This document shows positions 38,001 to 48,192 of a DNA stretch of 64,000 nucleotides, piece by piece (the stretch's first letter is position 1; each line of letters opens with the position of its first letter). The DNA comes from Agrypnia vestita (Eukaryota; Arthropoda; Insecta; Trichoptera; Phryganeidae), in the NCBI GenBank assembly GCA_016648135.1, contig JADDOH010023635.1, positions 1-64,000 of the forward strand, given 5' to 3'. The notes beneath the pieces are model-generated. The model did not search any database. It was not told where the DNA came from and saw only the letters and a program-made list of their open reading frames with translations. Both the position numbers and the translations under genes were made by a program.

Positions 38001-40757
38001 TTCTAACTATTTTTGTTACTGGTGGATTGTGAATTTAGTGGTTTTTGTTTGGAATATTTTTTTACTGTTATTTATAAACAATGTCAAGGCCCAACGAGTG
38101 ATGTGAAAATTTGCATCATTGCATGTTATTTTAATTTGACCAGGAAATTAATTAAAATGAAGTGACGAAAAAATTACAGATTGGTACAGAGATATTTTGA
38201 AACTGAGTAAATGATCGTAAGTGGTTAAAGAATTTTTAAAATGGTGATGACAGTTAGAAATCATCCTTAATGAAAAGACCTTTAAAACTGGATGATGATG
38301 TACTGACTTTATAAGTGGGGTTCGATCCTCGTCAAACTATCACAAAATTATCGACTGAGCTTGGTTTATTACGAACAAAAGTATAGGAGTATCTTCGTCG
38401 CATTGGTAGAATTATCAAACAAAGAATTTGACTTCCTCACAACTCGTCACTAACCACGCTAAAGCAGCAAAGAACTGTCTGTGCATTTCTCTTGACTTGA
38501 TATGAAACTCGTTTTTGCAGCGAATTGTTGCAAATTGCGCAATTTTTTTGCGTATGGTGGGATATCACCGGAATGATTAATTGCCAACACCCAGTGAGTC
38601 AATCACTGCAGCTGTATACTGTCAACAATAAGAGTGAATGGAACAAAAACTGAGAAAAAACCCATCAGTTTTGGTGAATAACAAAAAAATAACACTCCAT
38701 TAAGACGACGGGCGGCATCGCTCTGGAAAATAGACTCAAGAAAAGATCACCCACCCTATTCATCGGATAGTGCCCCCTCATTTCTATACATGGAACACTT
38801 GCTACATTATAAAAAAATTATAATTTTAAGTTATGTAAATACCTATACGCCAATGCTTTATGATAAAAAACCTAAAACACCGAAGCTCATTCATGAGTCC
38901 ACCGAGTAGGAAAGAAGAGTACCTACATAACATTTACTAACAGCCTTGTGATAAAATGTTAATAACCTCAAAACGTAGATCGAATGAGTAACCCTATAAA
39001 ATACCATATTTTAATATTAAAACTGTCACTCTCTCAGAATCAACTGCGTGTTGCTTTTAAAAATAGTCAAGCTATCGTGAAATACATCTACAAACTCACT
39101 GTACGCATTGCCCAGTCTGCGTAGTCTCAGCAGTGATGAGTGTATATGTTTTTCTCATATTAGAATATATATTTTGAACGCGTCGACAATAGAATACTAA
39201 GACATACTTTAGAGAGAAGATCAGTGCTGTCAATTTGAGAATTGAAAATTTTGTACAGAAATATTAAGCCTATTAATTTCCCTCTATCTGAAAAACTAAG
39301 GATATTGAATTCTTTCATAGGCACGTTGTAATTAATTAAAGAAATGGGTAAATTTAATTTAAAATCAACGATCTTAAAAATTTATGCTGAATTCTATCTG
39401 TGGTCTGCACAATTTATAACGTGGGACCATACAACTGAGTTGGCTTCTCACCAAAGTGTTATATAATATTAAAATTGCGTTAAAATTTTATAATCTTTGG
39501 CTATTCTCAATATAAAGCCAAGGTTTTTCATTGCTCTATTGAATTACTTTCTTACACAAAGAAGCTCCACTCTCCAACGGGCTCCATAAAGACCTTCTTC
39601 CTATGAGTGCCCGGCATATTCTGCTGCCTGAACTGGAAGGTCCATGGACGGTTGGTGGTGAAGCGGTACTTCCTGCGGGCAATAACCCGCTGCTGGTATT
39701 GTGGAAAACCTTTCGGAGTGCGGAAGTATACCTGCCAAATAATATAACAGTGGAGAGATTATATTCCTCTTCAGTATTTCTTTAATTTCTAAAACATATT
39801 GTAAGTAAAATTCATTGATTAACGTAATAAATTATCATTATAAACTGATAAGGGTCGCTCAGGTGGTTTGGGCATGTTGAGCAAATGAATGATAAAAGAA
39901 TACTAAGAAATATATATGATGCAAGTATTGACGGCGCCAGAAAGAGATGTCGCGAAAATGTAAGGACTGTTAGTGTTAGTTATAGGTATTATGTGTACGT
40001 AATTCTTGGAGCCTCAATAATCATTGAGCTTGCATGTGAAGATGAATAAATGTGAACGAGGTGGGAGTTGTCTCACAACAGAAGAGTGTGGCGCCCCATC
40101 CTTTTTGCCTACACCCGTGGGGAAATAGCGTGAGGGTAAGTATAAATTGATAAGCAAAGGTCAACTATGTAGATAGATATGTGGAAAATCTTAAGATCCG
40201 TAACATGTATGCTCGCCGTAAAAGAAAAATGAACTGCATATTTTGACATTTCATAGGCAATATATGAGGTTATGCTAGGTTATTAGGTTTGGTCAGGTTA
40301 GGTTATTAGGTTTGGTTTGTTTAATTTAGATTACGATTATTTTAGTTAGATTAAATTAACAGGACTTTAAATTATATAGTGAAATACTTATTTTCATTGT
40401 ATGAACAACGGGACCATCATCTTGGATTATTCCAGTATTTCTAGCCGGTATATAAGCATTCTGATTTTCGCCTACTTTAATAAAAGTATATTATATCTAT
40501 TTTGTTTTCGAACCCTCCACTTTCACCATGTGTATCACCTTATCTGACCATCCTTTCAACTTCCACACATATTTATTACTTGCACATCCATTGTATTAAT
40601 AGCCCAAAAAATTAACACAAATATCAAAACGCGAAAACCTAGGAATGCATAAACTGTTTACCTGTTCATAGCTTCGCTTTATGTATGCTTCCGGTAAATT
40701 CGAATACTTAACAGTAAGATCTCCGATTTTGGAGGCTAGGTAGTTGAAAATTCTCAT
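29079..40757 (-). CDS. mRpL24: Mitochondrial ribosomal protein L24 (large subunit), six exons, 253 aa
   Basis: Coding exons in transcript order: 40757-40662, 39731-39556, 37087-36970, 35469-35329, 33007-32876, 29177-29079. All junctions are GT-AG, and the phases join to one frame of 762 nt. It is the uL24 protein of the mitochondrial large subunit, a nucleus-encoded early assembly protein binding 23S-type rRNA. Exon 1 encodes a basic N-terminus ([20 protein letters not shown]) consistent with mitochondrial import. Exons 2-3 carry the KOW motif ([16 protein letters not shown]) followed by [16 protein letters not shown]. Exon 4 has [16 protein letters not shown] and [14 protein letters not shown]. 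Exon 6 ends EMGIKED..TYWY, as in animal orthologues. The length matches insect homologues (about 245-255). Introns (0.9-3.7 kb) are loaded with transposons, but no exon is damaged. Confidence 0.95.
29940..30531 (+). mobile_element. Non-LTR retrotransposon reverse-transcriptase fragment
   Basis: The frame 29947-30189 contains [20 protein letters not shown] and [17 protein letters not shown], the 'YLG-x-ID..L.W..HI' region after the RT catalytic core. After frame changes there are pieces resembling [27 protein letters not shown] and STAYSYRNF, typical of the RT thumb region of Jockey-like elements. It sits opposite in strand to mRpL24, in its intron 5. Its last 385 bp (30147-30531) are repeated at 32268-32652. 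Confidence 0.7.
30532..32267. mobile_element. Tigger/pogo-type element, host of a nested Harbinger element
   Basis: TA flanks both ends. The termini are CAGTAAAAGCTCTTTAATAC and CAGTAAAAGCTCGTTAATAC (reverse complement of the right), followed by CGAAATTC-type sub-terminal repeats shared with fragments near 8337, 36640 and 59690. No transposase frame survives. It contains a complete small Harbinger element (31291-31922) and lies exactly between two 385-bp direct repeats. Confidence 0.75.
31291..31922. mobile_element. PIF/Harbinger non-autonomous element with near-perfect GC-rich TIRs
   Basis: The ends AAGGGTACGCGCGCACTAGC..TTTTTTCGCCGCGCGGCG are perfect inverted repeats of about 38 bp, strikingly GC-rich in an AT-rich setting. 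The plus frame from 31347 includes [20 protein letters not shown] followed by VGPSI and FRNV, the N-terminal segment of a HARBI1-like transposase. The catalytic DDE part is absent. The sub-terminal GCGCGCACTACG motif recurs near both ends (31375, 31830). Flanks are TA/TWA-like. Confidence 0.8.
32268..32652 (+). repeat. 385-bp direct repeat of 30147-30531
   Basis: Exactly the same length as 30147-30531, with only about four differences seen by eye (for example TATTATTGGG versus TATCATTGGG). It starts at the base after the Tigger element's right end. The repeated sequence is non-LTR retrotransposon 3' coding DNA. 32653-32875 shows nothing further before mRpL24 exon 5. Confidence 0.9.
33051..33510 (+). 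mobile_element. MITE family D, copy 1 (460 bp, TA-flanked)
   Basis: Same length and sequence organisation as 45747-46206. Terminal inverted repeats begin 7 bases inside each end: GACCACTATAACTTGGCGTG left, GACCACTATAAATAGGCGTG from the right. The outermost 7 bases (TTGCTTG, GAATGCG) are not complementary. TA lies at both outer flanks. It contains CCGCCCGCACCCGGCGGTAA and TATTACCGTCTGACAGTTTG. A 69-codon frame (33055-33264) is not conserved as protein. Confidence 0.8.
33511..35328. other. Remainder of mRpL24 intron 4
   Basis: No recurring element recognised. 34560-34700 is GC-richer (CCGCGCACCACGCACTGCG-like composition) but not coding in any convincing frame. Minus frames at 34995-35285 overlap the intron beyond the donor of exon 4. 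Confidence 0.45.
36184..36775. repeat. Foldback fragment and Tigger-like sub-terminal fragment in mRpL24 intron 3
   Basis: At 36184-36400, GTACAGTTATTTGAAGTTTG and a later inverse (CAAATCTCAAATAACTGTC) form an imperfect foldback also seen in part at 13281-13395. At about 36640-36775, CTAAAAATTAC..CGAATTA..GTGAAATTAACATTTTGG matches 59600-59670, a Tigger-like sub-terminal region. The rest of intron 3 (35470-36183 and 36776-36969) shows nothing. Confidence 0.5.
37240..37335 (+). mobile_element. Non-LTR retrotransposon 3'-end remnant
   Basis: GAGGAGGCCAAGGCCCACCG followed by GGCCGCTGTAG is the EEAKAH-R-L end of the same kind of ORF2 seen at 7100-7515. Only the tail survives. Confidence 0.5.
37388..37749. 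mobile_element. TIR element family E with internal TTAGG-type repeats, copy 1
   Basis: The ends are about 50-bp imperfect inverted repeats: AATCCAAGATAATGGTCCCA ... TATTTCACTATAT left, and the inverse on the right ending ACCATATTCTTGAATT. The centre (about 37575-37645) is a degenerate tandem of GGTTAGGTTA / TTAGGTTTGG units. 362 bp, in mRpL24 intron 2. See copies at 40224 and 50083. Confidence 0.85.
38150..38790 (+). pseudogene. Decayed mariner transposase
   Basis: In shifting frames the plus strand reads [20 protein letters not shown] (HTH region), [10 protein letters not shown] (the 'VWWD..G' block before the second catalytic residue) and [14 protein letters not shown] (near the third catalytic Asp, which is lost). 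Many stops and shifts. It is not the same subfamily as the two copies at 46681 and 51418. In mRpL24 intron 2. Confidence 0.65.
39845..40145 (+). mobile_element. Non-LTR retrotransposon 3' fragment with tail
   Basis: The start encodes a [28 protein letters not shown] sequence (frameshifted), the C-terminal end of a non-LTR ORF2. The following 40035-40145 block (GTGTGGCGCCCCATCCTTTT..CCCGTGGGGAAATAGCG) is shared with 12150-12222. In mRpL24 intron 1. Confidence 0.6.
40224..40429. mobile_element. TTAGG-bearing TIR element family E, copy 2 (left-truncated)
   Basis: It matches 37533-37749: GCATATTTTGACATTTCATA, the TTAGG / TTAGGTTTGG centre, GATTACGATTATTTTAG..TAAATTAACAGGAC and the right end ACGGGACCATCATCTTGGATT. 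The left terminal repeat is missing. Confidence 0.85.
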
Positions 40758-40934
40758 TTTTGTTATTTAAATTTATGCTAATATTAAAATTATTATATGT
40801 CAAAACTGAAATGCATTCAAGCTATCTAATTATCTATGGATGTGTGCGATCATAGATATCCATTCATATATTATGCAATTTTGAGAATATGGGGTATTGT
40901 TTATGGGTATGGGTACCCCATTGGGCAAAACTTC

Positions 40935-41300
40935 AAGCCATGTATTTACTAGGGGACAAATCGCGAAACATTCCGCGCGGCATGTCGCATCAACATCTAG
41001 TTTCGGGGACAATGACGCGGTCATTTGACGTGTACACACCGGGACTCACATATTTGTCGCGGAGATGTCGCCCGATGAGGTTATGATGATTAGTGCTGCG
41101 CATCTATTTATTCTAACGAGTTTATCGAAACGTATGAGGAGAAAAAGGTGGTGGGTGCGAAATTATTTACTGCAAAGAGAATAAGGATGGATATTCTATG
41201 CGATCTTCGAATGTCTGACGGATCTTTTGTGAATTTCACTCGAATGACAACAGCTGATTTTGAAAATTTATTAAAAATAATCGGGCCTTCCATAGCCAAG
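40935..41300 (+). mobile_element. PIF/Harbinger left end and transposase N-terminus
   Basis: It starts AAGCCATGTATTTACTAGGG, the same terminal repeat as 7876-8602. It then encodes (with shifts) MRRKRWWVRNYLL and SDGSFVNFTRMTTADF followed by ENLLKIIGPSIAK, the N-terminal part of a HARBI1-like transposase ending at the TAAG after 41299. No right end is found downstream, so the element is broken or its right half was lost. Confidence 0.75.
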
Positions 41301-41531
41301 TAAGACACAATATTCAAACACTATACATATGTATTTAATAACTATATATGCAATACAGAGGAACAATAAATTTAACACCATCGGCTCTCCAACACAAATT
41401 CATTTTCTTAATTCTTTTAGTTTCTTATTCAACCACTTTTTCGGAGGTTCAGAACAACCAACAAAGATCACGAGCTGTTTCTTCGGTGCAGTGAAATAAA
41501 AAAAACACACGACAACAAGTGCTTCACAGAG

Positions 41532-42290
41532 ATGGCATGGCTGGAACAGGTCAACGAGATTGCCAAACAGCGAGGCAATGATTCTGCGCTCACACAGTGG
41601 CTTCTGTCGCATTTTCGGCATGTTATTCCGCCGCAGCGACCGGAAATCGCCATTGCCGTAGAAAAAGAAGGCATTGCCGTACCGCCCTCGTCTGTCGCAG
41701 ACGCAGAGGACGGTACGGCTGTGAATCCAGCGCTGATGTCGCAGACCACATCGAGCCTGAGACGCACGAGGAAGAAGAAGTTTATATCGGACCACTTACT
41801 TCCAGCGATGGACAGCGCTGTGAAGATATCTTCGAAATCACAGATGACACCGATGGAGAAGATAACATCTCACCGCCTTCCGCAAATTCCATCACAGAGG
41901 ACAGAGATTTTTGTGGCTTTGGCGCAGGAGCCACGCAATATATCGTGCATGAGGTGCACGAAGAAGAAGAACTAGTTAGCGGAACCTCTCCGCGTACTTC
42001 CAATAACCTGCTAAAAGACGGAAAGCTCTGAGCACCGTTATCAGACGTTTCGCAATATGAGGCGCGAGATAAATTAAATATTGTCAACGCAGAAGCTGGA
42101 ATAATTGAGGTAGAGCCTTCAATCAACATCCCGCTTAAGTATGAACCAGAAGCCTCGAGGGCGTTAGACGCAGTCCATATTGAGCCCACTGCTCAAGAAA
42201 TTACACAATGCAAATCAGATATCCATCTCATCTTCGACCAGCAACAAAACGAGAAAGTTAAAGACACAGAGCGCTATTTAGCTCTATTTA
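41532..42290 (+). pseudogene. Decayed coding region of unknown family
   Basis: GC-rich compared with its surroundings. One frame is open from ATG 41532 (MAWLEQVNEIAKQRGNDS...). By about 41740 the coding-like signal passes to the next frame (HEEEEVYIGPLTSS, EITDDTDGEDN, acidic and Ser/Pro-rich). After an in-frame TGA at about 42029 it stays open to about 42290 (VEPSINIPLKYEPEAS, HLIFDQQQNEKVKDTERYL). The shifts argue for a dead gene or retroelement ORF; no known domain is seen. 42373-42747 contains CTATAAAAGC, sits between a TG and a CA, and might be an LTR, but I see no second copy. Confidence 0.4.
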
Positions 42291-42759
42291 GCTATTTAGC
42301 GCTACAGAGCGGATATAAATGAAAATCCCGTACCTGTGTCTGTTTCTCGGAAGCCATTAAACCCGGCCGTTCTGTAAAAGTTCCTGGCCTCCCAAAGGTG
42401 CATATTTTCAGTGAAATTGGTTGCCGGGAGCTCCGCCTAGCAACAGAAAATAAACGGTTGTTCGCTAATCCATCCCCACCGCCGCCGAACAGCTATAAAA
42501 GCGGTCCGCTTTTACTCCCAGCCAGGATACACTATTCGGAAGGCTCCAACAGTCCTCGCCTTACTAGGAAGTATCCGAGAGGGATTCCTGGCAAACCAAG
42601 GAAGCGATATCGCCGCCGCAGTCGAGTGTTCTCCTGCCGGGCCGGGCCATTCATCACCTTTACAATTATTTAAAAAGAATAACGTAAATTCACGTAATCG
42701 CACTGCTTTTTATTTGCACTCCTTATTAATTGTGTCATTTGGATGACAATTCATAGGTA

Positions 42760-43689
42760 CAAAATAGCAATATTTATGTGTGAATATCTCAGAAACCTGA
42801 CGCTTTAGGAGTTTATGAGAGTATAATTTTATATTTGTATAAATGTCTTCTATCGATTTATATAGATTTCATTGTTGGCCGCAATTTTAAAAAAAATTGC
42901 GAGTGTATGCAAAAATGTTACAACCCCTTTGAGAATATAGGCGCATTGTGTATTTGTACCCCATTCATGTATGTACTTACTAGCGAAGAGCAAAACTTCA
43001 TTTCGGAAGGAAGGCTTCAAAATGAACGCTTCTTTTGTATTAAGTACCAAGTAGACCTCATTTGATATACGAATACATATATACATCGAAGTGAAAGCCG
43101 CGCGTACGAGGCACATTCTTTCGTTCTGTCGGGAAAAGGACTTTGGCACTCCCGACATTTCAAATAGATAACACTATTCATTCTCAAGAGCCTTCTATCT
43201 TGAATCCTACCCAAAAACTGACGAGTAGGTAAACCCAACTGTTCGGGGGATGAGCCAGGATGAAAGAATATAAAATATACATATGTATATATTCAAATCT
43301 CACGCCTAGTGACCGAATTCAATTCCACACTAGCAAGTCAACCTTATTTTTATAGCACAAGCGTTTAGCTTAATTGGAAAATAATAAGAATATTGATGGT
43401 ATACGTATTCCTTGTTTGCATACACATATTCTTTTAATTAAAAATTATATAAAATATCTCTCAAAAAATGACAATAATTGAATCGGGAAAATTGTTCTTA
43501 GAACAAACACTTTAGGTACTTTTTGTAGATATTACATATTATTATACAATATTGAAAATAGTAAATTGTCGCCATAGCCATGCCATAGCATAAAAACGTC
43601 TATGCGCCATAGTGTGTACACCTTTTTATAAAATTACGTAGGTACATTGAAATTAATAGACAATGAAAACAGCTGATTAGTGACAAAAT
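42760..43689. other. Spacer upstream of Vha44
   Basis: Contains a SINE copy (43322-43437) and otherwise no recognised feature; short frames at 42835-43065 and the minus frames opposite have no domain. Confidence 0.45.
43322..43437 (+). repeat. SINE copy, 5'-truncated
   Basis: The body matches the 57814 copy from CCACACTAGCAAGT through TATAGCACAAGCGTTTAGC and AAAATAATAAGAATATTGAT to the T-rich end. The tRNA-like head is absent. Confidence 0.75.
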
Positions 43690-43830
43690 TTGACGGCAGG
43701 GCGCAGCACAGCGTCACGTGAATTTTAATGGCGGTGGATTGGGAGTGATCCCGTGTTGTCTTGTGATTTTTTCAGAAATACTCTATTTGTGAGTATTCAA
43801 TCTATTCCTCGGGTCATTTCCAGAATAATC
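43690..43830 (+). promoter_or_regulatory. Possible promoter and 5'-UTR exon of Vha44
   Basis: A GC-richer patch (GGCAGGGCGCAGCACAGCGT, then GGTGGATTGGGAGTGATCCC) ends in AGAATAATC|GTAAGT. The first coding exon of Vha44 starts only 12 bases after an acceptor (ending 48180), so a non-coding first exon is required upstream. This is the best donor and composition I see. Not proven. Confidence 0.35.
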
Positions 43831-45540
43831 GTAAGTTTTGTCAATGTACACCTTATCTATTTTGCTTCTGGCGCTGTCAGAGTGCGGCTTTGAGCCTGGA
43901 AGGATTTCTGTCAGATTCAGAACTATCCCCTTTTCGAAGATTCGATTTACTTCTAGGGGTTGGTGTTGTCAGAAATGTTGTGACGTTAAACTGCGCGCCT
44001 CTACAGTCGTAGTGTGGTTTGCTTTTAACGTAAAATCAATAATGGAGTTTGTACATATGGTTTGATCGTGAAGCTTTCAATCAGTCTCCCGTAATGTATA
44101 TTTCACGACTTGAGCCAATTTACTTCATCGATTTTCTAAGGGATAACCGTCCAACGTTTTAGTTTATTTCTGACTCGGTGACCGCGAATAAACTGTATGT
44201 CCTCCTTTTCCGATACTTTTGTGCGTTTCGTGTTTCAAAAAATATATAATTATAAAAGTATTATTATTATTGCCTGCATACCATTTTTATAATTATAAAT
44301 AAATTATGAATGAAGTTGAGCTAAATACAATACATATACACTACTTAATTGTATTTTATGTTAATGAAACTTGAGAAAAATAAATTTATGTAAGTATGTA
44401 TTTATTAAAAAAAAAAATTTATGACTATTTTTAAAGATAGGCTGTTTTACTTTCACTGGTATTTGCTTATTAACGTCATGTGAAGAGTTCTACATTATGC
44501 TAAATTCTATCTTATATTACGCTTCCTTGGAATAATTTACTCATTTCACCAGTATCTTGAGAGGTAATAATTTGTTGCAATAAATTTTTGGATAAATAAT
44601 TCGTACTACTTATAATAAGTGAAATAATGAAGTGCTAATTGATTTTTTAATATAGTAAAGAGTAAAGTGGTAAAATTTTTATATATTTTGCTCAAATAAT
44701 GTGATACTAATATACGTGCCTGCTTAAAATAAATAGTTTGACCTAAGATTAGTCCAGGATGTGAAATTGTTCACAAATAATATTTTTTGTGTTTTACATG
44801 ATTGAGTTTGGTCAACAGGAATCAGAGCCCGAAAGCATGGAACTTTCTATCCTCCGTAATATGAAACAGTGCATCTGAGACTTTATTTTAATAAAATACT
44901 GAAATTGCATATTTTTCAATTTTTTTAAATACTAGTGTGGAACCAGTTGCAACAATTTGGTTTATAGTAATCTTCCATAAAAATCAGATTTTTACGAAAA
45001 CGGGTTGCATGGTTGGTAGAAAATGCATAAATCTATGCTTTAAATGAAAGATTACTATAAACCAAGTTGATGTGACCAGCCCTATGTAGCTGTTGTGTAA
45101 TTCGCCCCCATTATCTGTAATGTGGATTTAAAAAAAAATGGTGCTACTTAAAATTATCCATTATTAACACTCTAAAGTATACAAAGTGCTTTTCTTTTAA
45201 AAATGAGTCTAAAAATAAATCTCTTTTATGACCTGTTTTGATCCCCAATTTAATTATAAATCTCATTCAATACATCTCTTTCTGTTGACATTAACATAAA
45301 ATCTTCCACTCTCCTGTTTTTTTAAAATGAAAAATTTTCTACATCTAATATGAAATAAAAAGTACAAAACATAAGATCTCTAACAATATTTTTATATGCA
45401 GGTATGTTCTAAGAACACAGTTACTGGATTTTTTCGTATGAGAAAGACTACAGATGTCTCTACCATAGTCCCTTCAAATAAACAAAAGGTTCTCAGATTT
45501 GGAACATATATAGAACTTTGAAAAATTGATAATGTGTGGA
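43831..45540. other. Vha44 5' intron, AT-rich; small inverted repeat
   Basis: An 18-bp inverted repeat (TTGGTTTATAGTAATCTT at about 44957 and its inverse at about 45048) bounds a roughly 110-bp palindromic unit. Nothing else recognised. Confidence 0.4.
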
Positions 45541-45694
45541 TGTTCCTATGATGGAATTAGTGGACGTTGTGTAGAGTGATCACTTAAACCAGCTCATACA
45601 GGTCGCAAGCCCTGGGCCATCCTATAAAGAAACTTCCGTAGATGTTTCTTATACAAATAGTTTTGTCTCTGTGAGACTTCCATAATATATCTTA
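45541..45694. repeat. Foldback family A fragment
   Basis: One arm, degraded: GAGTGATCACTTAAACCAGC, CAGGTCGCAAGCCCT and AGTTTTGTCTCTGTGAGAC match the right arm of 19737-20131. Confidence 0.65.
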
Positions 45695-45746
45695 ATTTCT
45701 AAAATGTATGTTTGCTCCGTTTCATTTTACTTTAGAGTTGACTTTA

Positions 45747-46206
45747 TTGCTTGACCACTATAACTTGGCGTGCGGCGACTTTGGAACTAAAACCCGCCCC
45801 GCCCGCACCCGGCGGTAACCCCTCGCCCTGACATTCCGTACAATTTTGTATTTGCTCAGGAGCTGTGATATCTTGATTACCAATATACACTGAATTATTA
45901 TGTCCAAAATATCCTAAACAGTCCGGGATGGTGCTAGAACAATTGCCAATGAAGTATTAAAGTTTTGCGAAGCTAAAAAAGCAAATAACGGACCGATATT
46001 ACCGTCTGACAGTTTGACAGATAGAACGGCTGCCATTATGGCTTGGTTTCTTTAGTGCTGCCTGACCAAATTTTTGTTAAAGGCTACGACACCGGTCACC
46101 GGACATTCTGTACATTATGTATTGTGTAATAAATTTACACCCTGGCAACTTCTGTTACGCGACAGGGACGCCCTCCCTCGCACGCCAATTTATAGTGGTC
46201 GCATTC
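45747..46206 (+). mobile_element. MITE family D, copy 2 (460 bp, TA-flanked)
   Basis: Exactly the same length as copy 1 (33051-33510) and similar throughout; TA at 45745-45746 and 46207-46208. Inverted repeats GACCACTATAACTTGGCGTG / GACCACTATAAATTGGCGTG. Non-coding. Confidence 0.8.
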
Positions 46207-46289
46207 TACACATCCTAGACATTAGAAGCACACCCCTCCTGCATAAAATGCAAAAATATATACAACGCAATAATAGTCCTCCACATCAA

Positions 46290-46680
46290 CTACTGTAAGG
46301 AGTATACTATTTCTGGCCAATGAAGAAGAATTGAAAAAATTAACAATACTCCAAAATAAAGCGTTAAGAATTATACTAAAAAGAAATCGATACACAAGAA
46401 TCAAAGTGATGCTAGAAAGCTTACAGATAGTGTTTAGACAAATAATTAAATTTTATGTACTTCTATTTATAGATAAAATTATTATATAATGGACACAACA
46501 ATACCTTTGAATTATTAAGAAAAATAAAAAAAGTTAGAGGCGATAGAACACCACACTCTTTGTCCTGCATTATCGCTTTCATTTTCTTTCATATGCCTGT
46601 TTCATCTATTCCTGATGCCTTCAAAGCGTCAATGCGCTTGAATATAAATTTATTAAAAGTGTGTGACATTAAAAATAATA
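46290..46680 (+). mobile_element. Non-LTR retrotransposon reverse-transcriptase C-terminal fragment
   Basis: The frame from about 46297 encodes LFLANEEELKKLTILQNKA and LRIILKRNRYTRIKVMLESL, the 'LQNKALR-I...R..ML..L' block that follows the RT domain of Jockey/CR1-like elements. After a shift comes NTFELLRKIKKVRGDRTP. It is cut at 46680 by the insertion of mariner copy 1. Confidence 0.7.
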
Positions 46681-47964
46681 TTAGGTCTTTACATATGAAA
46701 TTGAGGTTTAGTATGGGAGGAACATAAAGCCGATTTTTTTTATTATAATATATTTATTTAATCAAAGTATGTACCATTGCTATCTATGCACTTTTGCCAT
46801 CTCATAGGTAGTTCATCGATCCCTTTACTAAAAAAACCATTCGGACGGGAATCAATAAAATCTTTGAAGGCGGTTTGGACTGCCCCATCGGAGTTGAATT
46901 TTTTCCTTTGCAAGAAGTTATCCAAATTTCGAAAAAAATGGTAATCTGTTGGGGCAAGGTCCGGAGAGTACGGTGGATGTCTTAGACATTCCAATTGAAG
47001 CTCCTTAATTTGGTAGCCGTCTGTTGTGCAGTGTGTGGTCTAGCGTTATCATGAAGCAGCAGTGGCCTAGAGCGATTAACCAGCCTCGGTTGTTTAGCAG
47101 CTAGCTTTTCCATCATGGTTTGCAGTTGCTGATAATAGACATCTGCCGTAATCGTCTGGCCAGATTTAAGAAAGCTGTAGTGAACGACACCAGCACTAGT
47201 CGACCAAACGCTCACAAGTAACTTTTTTGGAGTCAATTTTCGCTTGGGGCATGGTTTGGCTGGTTCGGCAGGGTTCAGCCATTGCGATGATCGCTTCCGA
47301 TTATCGTACAGGATCCACTTTTCATCACAGGTAATGATTCGATTTAAAATCCCTTCATTATTGTGCCGGTTGAGTAATGCAACGCAGCAGTCAACGCGCG
47401 TTTGTTGATTTGCTTCACTCAATTCGTGAGGTACCCCCCTTTCAAGCTTTTTCACCTTACCAATTTGCTTCAAGTGGATTAAAACAGTTTTATGACTAAC
47501 ACCGCAGCCTGCAGCTAACTCGGATGTAGTTTGCGATGGATCCGCTTCCACAATAGCCTTCAATTCTTCATTATCAACTTTGGTCTCCGGCCGTCCACGG
47601 GGCTTGTTCTGCAGGTCGAAATTTCCAGAACGAAAACGTTGGAACCAAAAACGCACTGTGTTTTCTTTTGCGGCACCGTCGCCATACACATCATTAATCC
47701 TTCGAGCCGTTTCTGCAGCACTGGTGCCACGGTGGAACTCGTACTCGTAAATAACGCGATATTTCAAGTTTTTCATTTTGTAAACTGAGTGACGCAAAGA
47801 AAAAAACAATTGAGAAAAAAACAAATGAATTATAATTTTCAAAACACAAATACATAAGTAAATAACTGTATAAATTTGGATTTGGAATTCCTAACCAAAG
47901 AGAAGATATTTGAGATCAAATTTGCCAGTACGGCAAAACGCCAATTTCATATGTATGGACCTAA
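46681..47964 (-). mobile_element. mariner element, copy 1 (1284 bp, near full length)
   Basis: TA duplications lie at 46679-46680 and 47965-47966; the terminal repeats start TTAGGTC.TTACATATGAAA. A minus-strand transposase frame (47842-46982) contains the paired HTH region and the catalytic blocks TCDEKWILYD and [12 protein letters not shown] 1-base deletion near 47005 (relative to copy 2) shifts the frame just before the third Asp, which lies in the next frame (APTDYHFF, 46994-46758). With the shift discounted, the second and third Asp are separated by 34 residues, the mariner D,D34D signature. This copy is therefore inactive as read. It lies in the 5' non-coding part of Vha44. Confidence 0.92.
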
Positions 47965-48192
47965 TATTTACAAACGTTTTAAAACATAGGCTTTCTCCGA
48001 TATCAGGAACATGGCCCATGCCAACTTCTTTGAAACAAATAAATATCGCTAAGTTAACACTCTTTTAAGGTCTTTGATATGGTTATTTATACTTGATATT
48101 TGAGAGTCTTCTAAGAGAGAAAAGAAATTTTCCAGTTCGGTGCATGCTAATTAAAATTATAATTTCAATGTCTCCATCAGCCATAAGCCACA

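Noticed and set aside
41532..41975. An intact host gene of 147 codons
   Set aside because: Coding-like character moves to another frame at about 41740 and neither frame has a recognisable domain.
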